Below, in pieces: positions 1-7,934 of a stretch of DNA of 64,000 bases. The stretch lies in the NCBI GenBank assembly GCA_000746765.1, contig JOSY01000011.1, positions 27,200-91,199 of the forward strand, in the 5' to 3' direction. The first letter of the stretch is position 1, and each line of letters opens with the position of its first letter. Origin of the DNA: Marine Group I thaumarchaeote SCGC AAA799-D11. GTDB lineage: Archaea; Thermoproteota; Nitrososphaeria; Nitrososphaerales; Nitrosopumilaceae. Under the pieces are notes generated by a model, which saw only the letters and a program-made list of their open reading frames with translations, had not been told where the DNA came from and ran no database searches. A program made the translations under genes and the position numbers.

Positions 1-351
1 GAAGTAAAAAATGATTTAAAAAAATCAGCCATTGAACTATCTGGTGGTCAACAACAACGTCTCTGCATTGCAAGAGCACTTGCAATCCAGCCCGAAGTTT
101 TACTAATGGATGAGCCTGCATCTGCACTTGATCCTATTGCAACTCAAAAAATTGAAGAGACAATCACTGAACTCAAAAAAGAATATACCATAATTATTGT
201 TACACATAACATGCAACAAGCAGTTAGAGTTTCTGATTATACTGGATTCATGTATCTTGGAGATTTGGTAGAATTTAGAGAGACAAAGAAACTCTTTACA
301 GATCCTAAAAATGAATTAACTGCGAAATATGTTCAGGGTCAATTTGGATAA
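1..351 (+). CDS. pstB: Phosphate ABC transporter ATP-binding protein, 3' part
   Basis: The reading frame is open from base 1, so the N-terminal half (Walker A) lies outside the window. The visible part has the ABC signature LSGGQQQR (codons 14-21), a Walker B of the form [12 protein letters not shown] and the switch His in [12 protein letters not shown]. The wording of the last two motifs is typical of PstB, the ATPase that drives high-affinity phosphate uptake at the cytoplasmic face of the membrane. The next gene overlaps its stop codon and is PhoU-like, the usual neighbour of pstB, which supports phosphate rather than another substrate. Confidence 0.9.
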   Translation, partial: EVKNDLKKSAIELSGGQQQRLCIARALAIQPEVLLMDEPASALDPIATQKIEETITELKKEYTIIIVTHNMQQAVRVSDYTGFMYLGDLVEFRETKKLFTDPKNELTAKYVQGQFG

Positions 352-1010
352 TGGCTCGTTTAATTGATCCTTCTTTGCAAAAACTGTCCTACATCATGGC
401 AGAGATGGGGGATATGGTAATTGAATCCATATCTCTTGCAATAGATTCGTATCTTGATGGAACAAACACAATGGATAAGGTTCTTGCATTATCTGATTCT
501 ATTCGTTCAAAATACTATGAAGTCGAAGATTTGACCTTTGATATGTTATTAAAATTCCAACCAGTTGCTGATGACTTTAGATTAATTCGTTCATCAACTG
601 AAATATCTTATGCATTCTCTAGGTTTGGTAGATATGCATATGACATTACACAGGTACGTGACTTGTTTGGAGATGTCTCAGAATGTACAAACGCATCATT
701 AATTGAATCTACAAAAAAAGTAAAACACATGATTAAAGAAGCTGTGATGTCGTTTGCAGAACTTGATGTGAGAAAGGCAGTTAAAATACGTGAAGATGAA
801 AAAGTAATTGATCAAATCTACAAAGATAGACTTCCTAAACTCATTGAATCAAACAATACAAAATGTGCCCTTGCTGAAGCATTGCTTCTAAGATATCTGG
901 AAAGAATTGGTGATCATGCTGTGTTTATGAGCGATGCAATCAACTACATCGTTACTGGAAAACACCGTCCAAGTGAGGCTAGAATCGCATCTCACACAAA
1001 GTCTGATTAG
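351..1010 (+). CDS. phoU: PhoU-like phosphate uptake regulator
   Basis: 219 residues, the normal PhoU length. The sequence is almost all helix and falls into two similar halves. Acidic positions, and the segment LLRYLERIGDHAVFMSDAIN near residues 180-200, match the conserved E-R-x-x-D-H metal-binding pattern of PhoU repeats. PhoU proteins restrain the Pst transporter and phosphate signalling. The ATG shares one base with the pstB stop, so the two are probably translated from one mRNA. No signalling partner is visible in the window. Confidence 0.82.
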   Translation: MARLIDPSLQKLSYIMAEMGDMVIESISLAIDSYLDGTNTMDKVLALSDSIRSKYYEVEDLTFDMLLKFQPVADDFRLIRSSTEISYAFSRFGRYAYDITQVRDLFGDVSECTNASLIESTKKVKHMIKEAVMSFAELDVRKAVKIREDEKVIDQIYKDRLPKLIESNNTKCALAEALLLRYLERIGDHAVFMSDAINYIVTGKHRPSEARIASHTKSD

Positions 1011-1056
1011 GCGTAACTTGGTTTTTATTCAAGCAGAAATTGGCTGAAATATCTTC

Positions 1057-2136
1057 ATGGAAATACTAGAACTAATCCAAGCTAATCTTCTTACTCCGAT
1101 AATTCTTTTCTTCTTGTTTGGAATTGTTGCAGCTCGAATAAAGTCTGACTTGAAAATTCCTGAAGCAATTTCGGAATTTTTACCAATCTATCTTTTAGCT
1201 GCAATTGGTCTTCATGGTGGAATAGAGATGCGAAACACTGGATTCGAAAACATGTTGATTCCAATGTTTGTTGCAATTGGATTGTCATTGTTGTTCACAT
1301 TAAACCATTATCAAATCCTTAGACGTTTAGGTAAATTCAATCTCTTTGATTCTTATGCACTTGCATCGACTTATGGTGCAGTGGGAGCGGTGCACTTTTC
1401 TGTTGGTTTATCATTTTTGAAAAACCAAGGAGTATCCTCTGAAGGATACATTGCAGCAATTCTTGCAGTGCTAGAACCCCTTGCATTCATCTTGGCAATA
1501 TTTATGACAAATATGGCCGTGGCAAAGCAGATCAAAGCAAAGAAACAGTCTTTTTCAGATGATGCTGCTGAAATTGACATTGGATTAAATCAAACAAAGA
1601 CAAAACTCTCCAAAGTTCTACATGAATCAATTACTGGAAAAGCAATCGTAATTCTACTTGGTAGTATTGTAATTGGCTATATCATCGGTAAGGATGGATT
1701 TGAGCCAATCAAGATTGTGTTTGATGATATGTTCACTGGTGCAATCGTGATTTTCATGATTGAAATGGGAATAATTGCAGGCCAAAGACTAGATGATATC
1801 AAAAAGGTAGGTGTCTTTCTTACTGCATTTGCCATAATTATTCCTCTGTTCAATGGAACCATTGGCGTTCTAGTCTCAACTGCACTAGGATTGAGTGTGG
1901 GTGGTGCAGTCATGTTTGGGTTACTTATGGCTAGTGCATCATTTATTGCAGCCCCTGCAGTTTTGCGTCATGCTATTCCTCAAGCAAAACCCAGCTTGTA
2001 TATCACATCAGCTTTAGGAATTACATTCCCATTTAACATCATAGTTACATTGCCAATTTTGTTTGCAATATCTACATTTGTTCATAATGGAGAAGGAGCG
2101 ATAGACTTATTCTATTTCATTACTGAGGGATTCTAA
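1057..2136 (+). CDS. sbtA: SbtA-type sodium-dependent bicarbonate transporter
   Basis: 359 residues, nearly all hydrophobic, with about ten predicted membrane spans and a polar loop around residues 160-190. The N-terminal pattern (LTPIILFFLFGIVAARIKSD, then LPIYLLAAIGLHGG) is that of the SbtA/DUF897 family, known in cyanobacteria as a high-affinity Na+/HCO3- symporter. In an autotrophic ammonia oxidiser it would feed bicarbonate to the 3-hydroxypropionate/4-hydroxybutyrate cycle; that is inference. It shares one base with the next gene, a P-II-like protein, as sbtA pairs with sbtB elsewhere. Confidence 0.85.
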   Translation: MEILELIQANLLTPIILFFLFGIVAARIKSDLKIPEAISEFLPIYLLAAIGLHGGIEMRNTGFENMLIPMFVAIGLSLLFTLNHYQILRRLGKFNLFDSYALASTYGAVGAVHFSVGLSFLKNQGVSSEGYIAAILAVLEPLAFILAIFMTNMAVAKQIKAKKQSFSDDAAEIDIGLNQTKTKLSKVLHESITGKAIVILLGSIVIGYIIGKDGFEPIKIVFDDMFTGAIVIFMIEMGIIAGQRLDDIKKVGVFLTAFAIIIPLFNGTIGVLVSTALGLSVGGAVMFGLLMASASFIAAPAVLRHAIPQAKPSLYITSALGITFPFNIIVTLPILFAISTFVHNGEGAIDLFYFITEGF

Positions 2137-2438
2137 TGAAACTGTACAACGTTAAACTACTAACAATTACTTGTGAGATTTTAGCTCAAGAAAATATTAT
2201 TGAGATTCTAAAAAAACACGAAATCACTGGATACACTACCTATGAAGTTGATGGAAATGGTGCACGTGGATTACGTGGACAGGGATTAAAAAACGAAAAG
2301 AACATCAAGGTTGAGGTAATTATGAGAGAAGAAAAACTACAAGATGTTGTAGAAGAAATATCTAGAACACTATTTGCAAATTATGCAATTGTGCTTTATG
2401 TCACTGATGTTGGCGTACTGCGACCTGAAAAATTTTAA
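2136..2438 (+). CDS. P-II-like regulator paired with SbtA (SbtB type)
   Basis: 100 residues with a ferredoxin-like P-II layout: a first strand (KLLTITCEILAQ), a flexible loop carrying GNGARGLRGQGL (the T-loop position), and a C-terminal strand ending VTDVGVLRPEKF, close to the P-II C-terminus. The Tyr uridylylated in enteric GlnB is not evident. The gene is translationally coupled to the SbtA-like transporter, so a role in gating bicarbonate uptake by adenyl nucleotides, as for cyanobacterial SbtB, is the best inference. A general nitrogen-regulator role cannot be excluded. Confidence 0.75.
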   Translation: MKLYNVKLLTITCEILAQENIIEILKKHEITGYTTYEVDGNGARGLRGQGLKNEKNIKVEVIMREEKLQDVVEEISRTLFANYAIVLYVTDVGVLRPEKF

Positions 2439-2734
2439 CAGCAAGAATCATCTGAACACAAAACTGGTATTTTTTTGCTTGCACTTGTAACGTTTGAAAT
2501 TAATTCTGATAACTGACTGCTTGAAATTGCATACATTGCTTTTTTCCCTTCATCTCTTGACTTTACAATTCCACATTTTTTGAGTGTCTTTAGATGGTGT
2601 GAAACTAGTGGTTGATCTTTTTTTAATTTTTCAACAAAATCATTAACACATAGTTCCTTGTTTTTTTGTAATAATTCTAAAATCTCAAACCTTGTATCGT
2701 CGCATATGCACTTTAAGAGACTGACTCCGTTCAT
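2435..2734 (-). CDS. arsR: ArsR-family metalloid-responsive repressor
   Basis: 99-residue winged-helix protein of the ArsR/SmtB type. The recognition region reads QPLVSHHLKTLKKCGIVKSR, followed by the wing EGKKAMYAI. Cysteines occur as CIC at residues 9-11 and as a C-terminal cluster (CSDDSCC), plausible As(III)/Sb(III) ligands. It is divergent from the arsenate reductase gene 40 bp away, so it probably represses that operon and itself. Its 3' end overlaps the 3' end of the P-II-like gene by 4 bp. Confidence 0.85.
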   Translation of the reverse strand: MNGVSLLKCICDDTRFEILELLQKNKELCVNDFVEKLKKDQPLVSHHLKTLKKCGIVKSRDEGKKAMYAISSSQLSELISNVTSASKKIPVLCSDDSCC

Positions 2735-2745
2735 ATCAATTTAGA

Positions 2746-2755
2746 TTTATATAAA
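2746..2755 (+). promoter_or_regulatory. TATA box for arsC-aquaporin operon
   Basis: A perfect palindrome TTTATATAAA is centred about 25 bp before the arsC ATG, so transcription would start at or next to the start codon (leaderless), as is common in archaea. It lies in the 40-bp divergent gap with arsR, where ArsR would be expected to bind. Confidence 0.5.
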
Positions 2756-2774
2756 CTGCTATTTATGTGATGAT

Positions 2775-3173
2775 ATGGAAAATGTGCTGTTTGTGTGCGT
2801 AGAAAATGCAGGCAGAAGCCAGATGGCTGAAGCATTTTTTCGAAAATACGCTCCTGCAAAATATAATGTGATTAGTGCAGGAACTACTCCTTCATCTCGA
2901 CTCAACCCTACAGTTGTAGAAGTAATGAAAGAAGTTGGAATTGACATGACACAACAATCCCCAAAAACACTATCAAACGATATGATTGAAAATTCTTCTA
3001 AAACTATCAACATGGGGTGTATGGATAAAGAATCTTGTCCTGCGTTATTTGTAAAAGACGTACTTGATTGGAATATTTCAGATCCTAAAGAAAAATCAAT
3101 TGATGCTGTGCGAGAAATCCGTGATCAAATTTTAAAAGAAGTTTTACAACTTGTCCAATCCCTTGAGGAATGA
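2775..3173 (+). CDS. arsC: Arsenate reductase, low-MW protein tyrosine phosphatase type
   Basis: 132 residues. The phosphatase loop CVENAGRS supplies the C-x5-R signature (Cys8, Arg14), and the general-acid region near residue 95 (DWNISDPKE) fits the LMW-PTP fold. Cys75 and Cys81 (MGCMDKESC) are placed like the resolving cysteines of thioredoxin-linked ArsC. It would reduce arsenate to arsenite in the cytoplasm. The divergent ArsR and the downstream overlapping aquaporin support this over a protein phosphatase role. Confidence 0.87.
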   Translation: MENVLFVCVENAGRSQMAEAFFRKYAPAKYNVISAGTTPSSRLNPTVVEVMKEVGIDMTQQSPKTLSNDMIENSSKTINMGCMDKESCPALFVKDVLDWNISDPKEKSIDAVREIRDQILKEVLQLVQSLEE

Positions 3174-3859
3174 TTTTGGCTTATTCAAATTTACAGATAT
3201 TTACTGTAGAATTAATTGGAACATTCATTCTTGTTGTCTTTGCAACTGGTTCTATTGTTTATGACGCAGAATTTTTTGATGGACAATTGGGAATTCCATT
3301 TGCAGCAGTTGCACCATTTATTGCATTACTAATTGGTGTCTATTCTTTTGGAAAAATATCTCTTGCACATTTTAATCCTGCAGTAACTGTTGGGTATTAC
3401 ATAACAGGACATATTTCAAAAATTCAGATTCTGTATTATTTTGCAGCAGAAATTATTGGTGCATTATTAGGTTCTCTATTTGTTATGAAAGTTATTGGTG
3501 AGAAAGCAAATCTTGGAGCAAATGCCCCAAACTATGATTTTTCATTAGGATTAATTTTTCCAGTAGAAGTGTTGGCATCTGCAATGCTTATGGGTGTGAT
3601 CTTCTATGTAGTTTACACCAAGGGTTTGAGAGGGTTTAGTGGTGTTGCAATTGGAGGAATTGTTGGGTTGGATATTTTGTTTTTAGCATTTATCTCAGGC
3701 GCTTCTATGAATCCTGCAAGAGCACTTGCCCCTGCATTACTGTCTGGAGTATTGAGTGATTTGTGGCTATATTGGACTGCTCCTTTTGTTGGAACCATAA
3801 TTGTGGCTTTTCTATTTCGTGGCAAATTTCAAGCCCAAAGAGCCTCAAATTACGAATAA
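3170..3859 (+). CDS. MIP/aquaporin-family channel, probable arsenite exit (AqpS-like)
   Basis: 229 residues, six membrane spans and two half-helices with the channel signatures FNPAVTV (near residue 69) and MNPARAL (near residue 181). The start ATG overlaps the arsC stop by 4 bp. Aquaglyceroporins replacing an arsenite pump in ars operons are known (AqpS of Sinorhizobium), where arsenite made by ArsC leaves down its gradient. No ArsB or Acr3 pump is present next to it. Glycerol or water transport remains possible. Confidence 0.8.
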   Translation: MILAYSNLQIFTVELIGTFILVVFATGSIVYDAEFFDGQLGIPFAAVAPFIALLIGVYSFGKISLAHFNPAVTVGYYITGHISKIQILYYFAAEIIGALLGSLFVMKVIGEKANLGANAPNYDFSLGLIFPVEVLASAMLMGVIFYVVYTKGLRGFSGVAIGGIVGLDILFLAFISGASMNPARALAPALLSGVLSDLWLYWTAPFVGTIIVAFLFRGKFQAQRASNYE

Positions 3860-3884
3860 TAATGACCAAAATCACTATCAATTA

Positions 3885-5159
3885 TTGAGCAATTCCAAAC
3901 TATTCTCAGATGCCAAAAAAGTAACTCCTTTAGGAGTCAACAGTCCTGTTAGATACTTTGAGCCATACCCATTTTTCACCAAAAAAGCAAATGGCGCATA
4001 CCTTTGGGATGCTGACAATAGAAAACTAATCGATTTTTGTAATGGATATGGTGCATTGCTTTTAGGACACAGAAGAAAAGAGATCATTAATGCTGTCTCA
4101 AAACAACTAACCAAAGGAACTCTTTACTGTACTCCTACAGATGCAGAAACACAACTTGCAAAGCTAATCGTTGGAAATTTTCCATCAATTGAAAAAGTCC
4201 GATTGATGAACACTGGAGGTGAAGCTACAATGACTGCAATCCGATTAGCTCGTGGATTTACAAAAAAGAAAAAGATAATCAAATTTGAAGGGTGTTATCA
4301 TGGCGCTCATGATTCTGTTTTAGTCAAAGCTGGTTCAGGATCAGCTCATAATGGAATTTCAGTTTCTGATGGTGGATTGGATGAAGTATCAAAAAATACT
4401 TTGGTAGTTCAATACAACAACATTGAGGATTTACAAAAAACAATTCAAAAAAATAAAGACATTGCAGGAGTTATTGTTGAACCAATTCTTGCTAACATGG
4501 GCTTGATTTTACCTGAGAAAAACTTCTTGTCTGATTTGAGAAAAATTACTAAAGAAAACAACATTCCATTAATCTTTGATGAAGTAGTTACTGGATTCAG
4601 AGTTGCTCCCGGTGGTGCACAACAACACTTTGGAATAAAACCTGACCTAACTACTATGGCAAAAGCCTTGAGCAATGGATTTACCATCTCTGCAGTTGGG
4701 GGCAAAAAAGAGATAATGGATTTGCTTTCTCCCGGTGGCAAAGTCTATCAGGCAAGTACTTTTGCTGGTAATCCGATATCAGTAAGTGCTGCAATTGCAT
4801 CAATTAAGACCATAAACAAACTCAAAAACAAACTATACTCTAAACTTGAGAGATTCAACCTTCTATTCTCTACTGCACTTGATGACATGGCAACTGATAT
4901 GGGAATTCCTCACCAAATCAACTTTACAGCATCAATGCTCCAGATATTTTTTACAAACAAACCTGTCACAAACTATGAAACCTCAAAGAATGCAAATGCA
5001 AAGAAATTCCAAAAAATGTTCAAAACTCTACTCAAAAAGGGAGTCTTCATTGCACCTTCTCAATTTGAAGTAGTTTTCTTGTCTGATGCTCACACAGAAA
5101 ATGATCTAAATAAGACACTTGATGCATATCACTTAGCACTAAAATCGGTGAAAAATTGA
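3885..5159 (+). CDS. hemL: Glutamate-1-semialdehyde 2,1-aminomutase
   Basis: PLP enzyme of the C5 route, converting glutamate-1-semialdehyde to 5-aminolevulinate. Recognisable parts: TPLGVNSPVRYF at the N-terminus, MNTGGEATMTAIRLARGF, IFDEVVTGFR and the PLP-lysine segment TMAKALSNGF (Lys near residue 260). I choose a TTG start at 3885, giving 424 residues, the usual family length. An in-frame ATG at 3801 would add 28 unrelated residues overlapping the aquaporin gene. The stop overlaps the hemC start as TTGA, making it first of four coupled tetrapyrrole genes. Confidence 0.9.
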   Translation: MSNSKLFSDAKKVTPLGVNSPVRYFEPYPFFTKKANGAYLWDADNRKLIDFCNGYGALLLGHRRKEIINAVSKQLTKGTLYCTPTDAETQLAKLIVGNFPSIEKVRLMNTGGEATMTAIRLARGFTKKKKIIKFEGCYHGAHDSVLVKAGSGSAHNGISVSDGGLDEVSKNTLVVQYNNIEDLQKTIQKNKDIAGVIVEPILANMGLILPEKNFLSDLRKITKENNIPLIFDEVVTGFRVAPGGAQQHFGIKPDLTTMAKALSNGFTISAVGGKKEIMDLLSPGGKVYQASTFAGNPISVSAAIASIKTINKLKNKLYSKLERFNLLFSTALDDMATDMGIPHQINFTASMLQIFFTNKPVTNYETSKNANAKKFQKMFKTLLKKGVFIAPSQFEVVFLSDAHTENDLNKTLDAYHLALKSVKN

Positions 5160-6091
5160 AGTATATTGTAGGAGCTCGAGGAAGTCAGTTATCTGTTGCA
5201 CAAACAAATCTGGTAATTGAGCAACTAAAAAAAGCAAACCCTGATGCAAAATACGAAATTAAAACAATTACAACAAAAGGTGATACTGATAGTAGACCAT
5301 TATTTACGATAGACCAAAAAGGAATTTTTGAAAAAGAGATTGACCGTGCAGTTGCCCAAAAAGAAGTTGATTTTGCAGTACATAGTCTAAAAGATGTTCC
5401 TTCAGAATTAGATGAAAATTTGACTCTAGCTTGCATTCCAAAAAGGGAGACTGTTAATGATGTGTTTATCTCACCTGATGGTTCTTCTCTTGATTCAATA
5501 AAATCCGGTTCTGTGATTGGTACAAGCTCGCTTCGTCGAGCAGTCCAAGTATCTAGGAAAAGGCCTGATGTTACAGTAAAACCGATTCGTGGAAATATTG
5601 AAACTAGAATCAAAAAAGCATCTGGAGAAAACTATGATGCAATAGTTCTTGCCAAGGCAGGAATTACTAGATTGGGTGTTGATGTAAAATACACAGAGCT
5701 GTCAACTGATGATTTTTCCCCTTCTCCTGGCCAAGGTGCAATAGCTATTGTTGCACGAGCAGATGATTCAGAAACAATTGAGATGCTAAAAAAAATTGAA
5801 GATTCTGATTCTCGTTTAGAGATAGAAGCAGAGCGTGCATTGTCTGACTTTGTTGATTCAGGATGTAGGTTTCCTGTTGGAGCATATGCAAAGTCTAATG
5901 GCACTGAGATGACTTTGACTGTAACAGCATTTTCTGTTGATGGAAAACAATCTCTCCACGTAAGTAAAACTGGAGATAAAAATAATCCAAAATCTCTTGG
6001 TCAAAGTGCAGGAGAAGAACTCCAAGAGAAAGGAGTAAATGATCTTGCATTAAATTGGAGGGAAAAAGTGGAGGAGTGGAATAAGACATGA
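5156..6091 (+). CDS. hemC: Hydroxymethylbilane synthase (porphobilinogen deaminase)
   Basis: 311 residues. Condenses four porphobilinogens to hydroxymethylbilane. Motifs: GARGSQLSVAQT at the N-terminus, AVHSLKDVP, GTSSLRRAVQ, PIRGNIETR, and Cys237 in SGCRFPVGAYA, the attachment site of the dipyrromethane cofactor. It starts with TTG, overlapping hemL by 4 bp, and ends in an ATGA overlap with the next methyltransferase gene, indicating one polycistronic unit. Confidence 0.95.
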   Translation: MKYIVGARGSQLSVAQTNLVIEQLKKANPDAKYEIKTITTKGDTDSRPLFTIDQKGIFEKEIDRAVAQKEVDFAVHSLKDVPSELDENLTLACIPKRETVNDVFISPDGSSLDSIKSGSVIGTSSLRRAVQVSRKRPDVTVKPIRGNIETRIKKASGENYDAIVLAKAGITRLGVDVKYTELSTDDFSPSPGQGAIAIVARADDSETIEMLKKIEDSDSRLEIEAERALSDFVDSGCRFPVGAYAKSNGTEMTLTVTAFSVDGKQSLHVSKTGDKNNPKSLGQSAGEELQEKGVNDLALNWREKVEEWNKT

Positions 6092-6828
6092 CAGGAAAAG
6101 TGTATCTTGTTGGAGCAGGACCTGGAGACAGCAAACTGATCACACTTCGTGCAGTTGAATTATTGCAAAAGGCAGATGTTGTATTGTATGATAGATTGGT
6201 AAGCAAAAAAATCATCTCAATGATTCCAAAAAAGACCGAAAAAGTCTATGTAGGTAGAGCAGTAGGTGATGATACTACTCATCAAAACACCACAAATGAC
6301 TTGATGGTAAAATATGCAAAATCAAAAAAGAATGTTGTTAGACTAAAGGGCGGAGATCCTATAATCTTTGGACGTGGTGGAGAAGAAGCTGAATTCCTCA
6401 AAGAAAACAAGGTAAAATATGAAATTGTTCCAGGTATTACTTCTGGAATTGGCTCTGCCACTTATGCTGGAATTCCACTTACTCATAGAAAACATGCATC
6501 ATCTGTAGTCTTTGTAACCGGTCATGAAGATCCTGAAAAGAAACAAGAGATTGTAAAATGGAAACGACTTGCAAAGTCAGTAGACACTATAGTTATCATG
6601 ATGGGATTATCTAGAATCAATATTATTTGTAAACAACTCATTGATGGTGGCATGGACAAAAAAACACCTGTTGCAGTAATTCAAAATGGAACTACTCCTA
6701 AACAAAAAATGATTAAAGGAAATGTCACAAACATTGCAAAAAAAGTCAAAGAAAATAAAATAACTCCTCCTGCTAATATCATAATTGGAAATGTCGTTGA
6801 TTTGTCAGAAACTATTGGGTGGAAATGA
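6088..6828 (+). CDS. cobA: Uroporphyrinogen-III C-methyltransferase
   Basis: 246 residues, a stand-alone SUMT without the CysG dehydrogenase domain. It carries the SAM-binding VYLVGAGPGDSKLITLRAV, LYDRLVS, the motif GGDPIIFGRGGEE and VPGITSGIGSATYAGIPLTH. It makes precorrin-2 from uroporphyrinogen III for siroheme, haem (alternative route) and cobamide synthesis. Lying between hemC and hemD with 4-bp overlaps at both ends suggests that most uroporphyrinogen III goes straight to precorrin-2. Confidence 0.93.
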   Translation: MTGKVYLVGAGPGDSKLITLRAVELLQKADVVLYDRLVSKKIISMIPKKTEKVYVGRAVGDDTTHQNTTNDLMVKYAKSKKNVVRLKGGDPIIFGRGGEEAEFLKENKVKYEIVPGITSGIGSATYAGIPLTHRKHASSVVFVTGHEDPEKKQEIVKWKRLAKSVDTIVIMMGLSRINIICKQLIDGGMDKKTPVAVIQNGTTPKQKMIKGNVTNIAKKVKENKITPPANIIIGNVVDLSETIGWK

Positions 6829-7631
6829 TGCTTGATGGAAAAACTATAGCAATCACTCGTTCACGTGATGATGCTGCAGAATTCATTTCTCTTGCAGAAC
6901 AAAACAATGCAACTCCAATAGCATTGCCAACAATTGAACTTGTCAGTAAGGGTGAAAAAATTGTTGATGAGTTTCTAGATTCTGTAAAAACTTACAATCC
7001 TGACTATTCTGTTTTTATGAGTTCAAAAGCCGTGAAATTGCTTTTTGATACTGCAAAAGAATCCGGAAAACTTGAAACCCTTCAATTAGCAATTGCAAAC
7101 ACAATTGTAATTTCAGTTGGCCCTAAAACTACTATTGCTCTTGAGGCACAAGGAATCAAAGTTAATCATCAGCCCGAAAAAATATTTTCTTCTGTTGGCG
7201 TTGGTGAATTGTTCACACAACTCAATGCAGTTGGCAAAAAAGTAATAGTTCCTAGAAGTGGTGCATCTACCCCATTTCTCAAAGAATTACTAAACAAAAT
7301 TGGAATTGATGTCTTTGAGATTCATCTGTATGATGTATGTGCATTCAGAGACACATCTCAATGGAATGGATTCAGGGAACTATTCTCACAAAACAAGGTG
7401 GATGGTGTAGTATTTACTAGCGCATCATCTGTTAGGGGGTTTTTTGAGATAATGACTAAAGATTATGATGAAAATAGTCTACTTGACAGTCTTTCCAAAC
7501 TTTCTGTAGTTTCTATTGGTCCCTTTACTTCAGATGAATTAAAGAAATTCAAAGTCAAAAACACTGTAGCTGAAGTTCATACTGTTGCTGGTGCATTTGA
7601 AGCAATGAAAAATACTCTTACCGTTGCATAA
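6825..7631 (+). CDS. hemD: Uroporphyrinogen-III synthase
   Basis: About 268 residues of two alternating alpha/beta domains. Similarity in this family is low, but IAITRSRDDAAEFISL, the region VVFTSASSVRGFFE and the context hemL-hemC-SUMT identify it. It closes hydroxymethylbilane to the type III ring. ATG codons at 6825 and 6828 and GTG at 6819 are all in frame; I prefer 6825 because it gives the ATGA overlap used elsewhere in the operon. Confidence 0.87.
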   Translation: MMLDGKTIAITRSRDDAAEFISLAEQNNATPIALPTIELVSKGEKIVDEFLDSVKTYNPDYSVFMSSKAVKLLFDTAKESGKLETLQLAIANTIVISVGPKTTIALEAQGIKVNHQPEKIFSSVGVGELFTQLNAVGKKVIVPRSGASTPFLKELLNKIGIDVFEIHLYDVCAFRDTSQWNGFRELFSQNKVDGVVFTSASSVRGFFEIMTKDYDENSLLDSLSKLSVVSIGPFTSDELKKFKVKNTVAEVHTVAGAFEAMKNTLTVA

Positions 7632-7672
7632 TTGATGGTCAAACTCTAATACTTTGAAATCTTTTTCAAATC

Positions 7673-7849
7673 ATGGAATATGAAATCAAAAAGAAGATCC
7701 ATATCACCTGTCCTCATTGCGAAAAAGCAATAGAGACTGAAATTGAACTTGAGCTAGAAATCGAAGAGAAGAAAAAGAAAGACAAGAAAAAAGATAAGAA
7801 AAAAGACAAGAAAGAAAAGAAAAAATCAAAAAAGAAATCAAAAAAATAA
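7673..7849 (+). CDS. Small Lys/Glu-rich protein with CPHC motif
   Basis: 58 residues starting with ATG at 7673. The first 20 residues include a single CxxC pair (ITCPHCEKAIE), then an acidic helix and a tail made almost only of Lys, Asp, Glu and Ser. One CPHC pair could be half of a zinc knuckle completed by dimerisation. The basic tail suggests contact with nucleic acid or the ribosome. I do not recognise the family; function unknown. It lies alone between hemD and sufB. Confidence 0.6.
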   Translation: MEYEIKKKIHITCPHCEKAIETEIELELEIEEKKKKDKKKDKKKDKKEKKKSKKKSKK

Positions 7850-7906
7850 TCTAAACCTGAAAACTTTAGCTCATCCTATTTAGCTCCGCCTATTTTTCCT
7901 CATGTA

Positions 7907-7915
7907 TTTATAATA
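7907..7915 (+). promoter_or_regulatory. TATA box of the suf operon
   Basis: TTTATAATA lies about 24 bp before the sufB ATG at 7935, the spacing for a leaderless archaeal transcript. The same spacing supports ATG 7935 over the in-frame TTG at 7929. Confidence 0.5.
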
Positions 7916-7934
7916 TAACGGGGTTATTTTGCTC

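Noticed and set aside
3801-3884. Longer hemL start at ATG 3801
   Set aside because: The 28 extra residues overlap the aquaporin gene by 59 bp and have no counterpart in aminomutases; TTG 3885 gives normal length.
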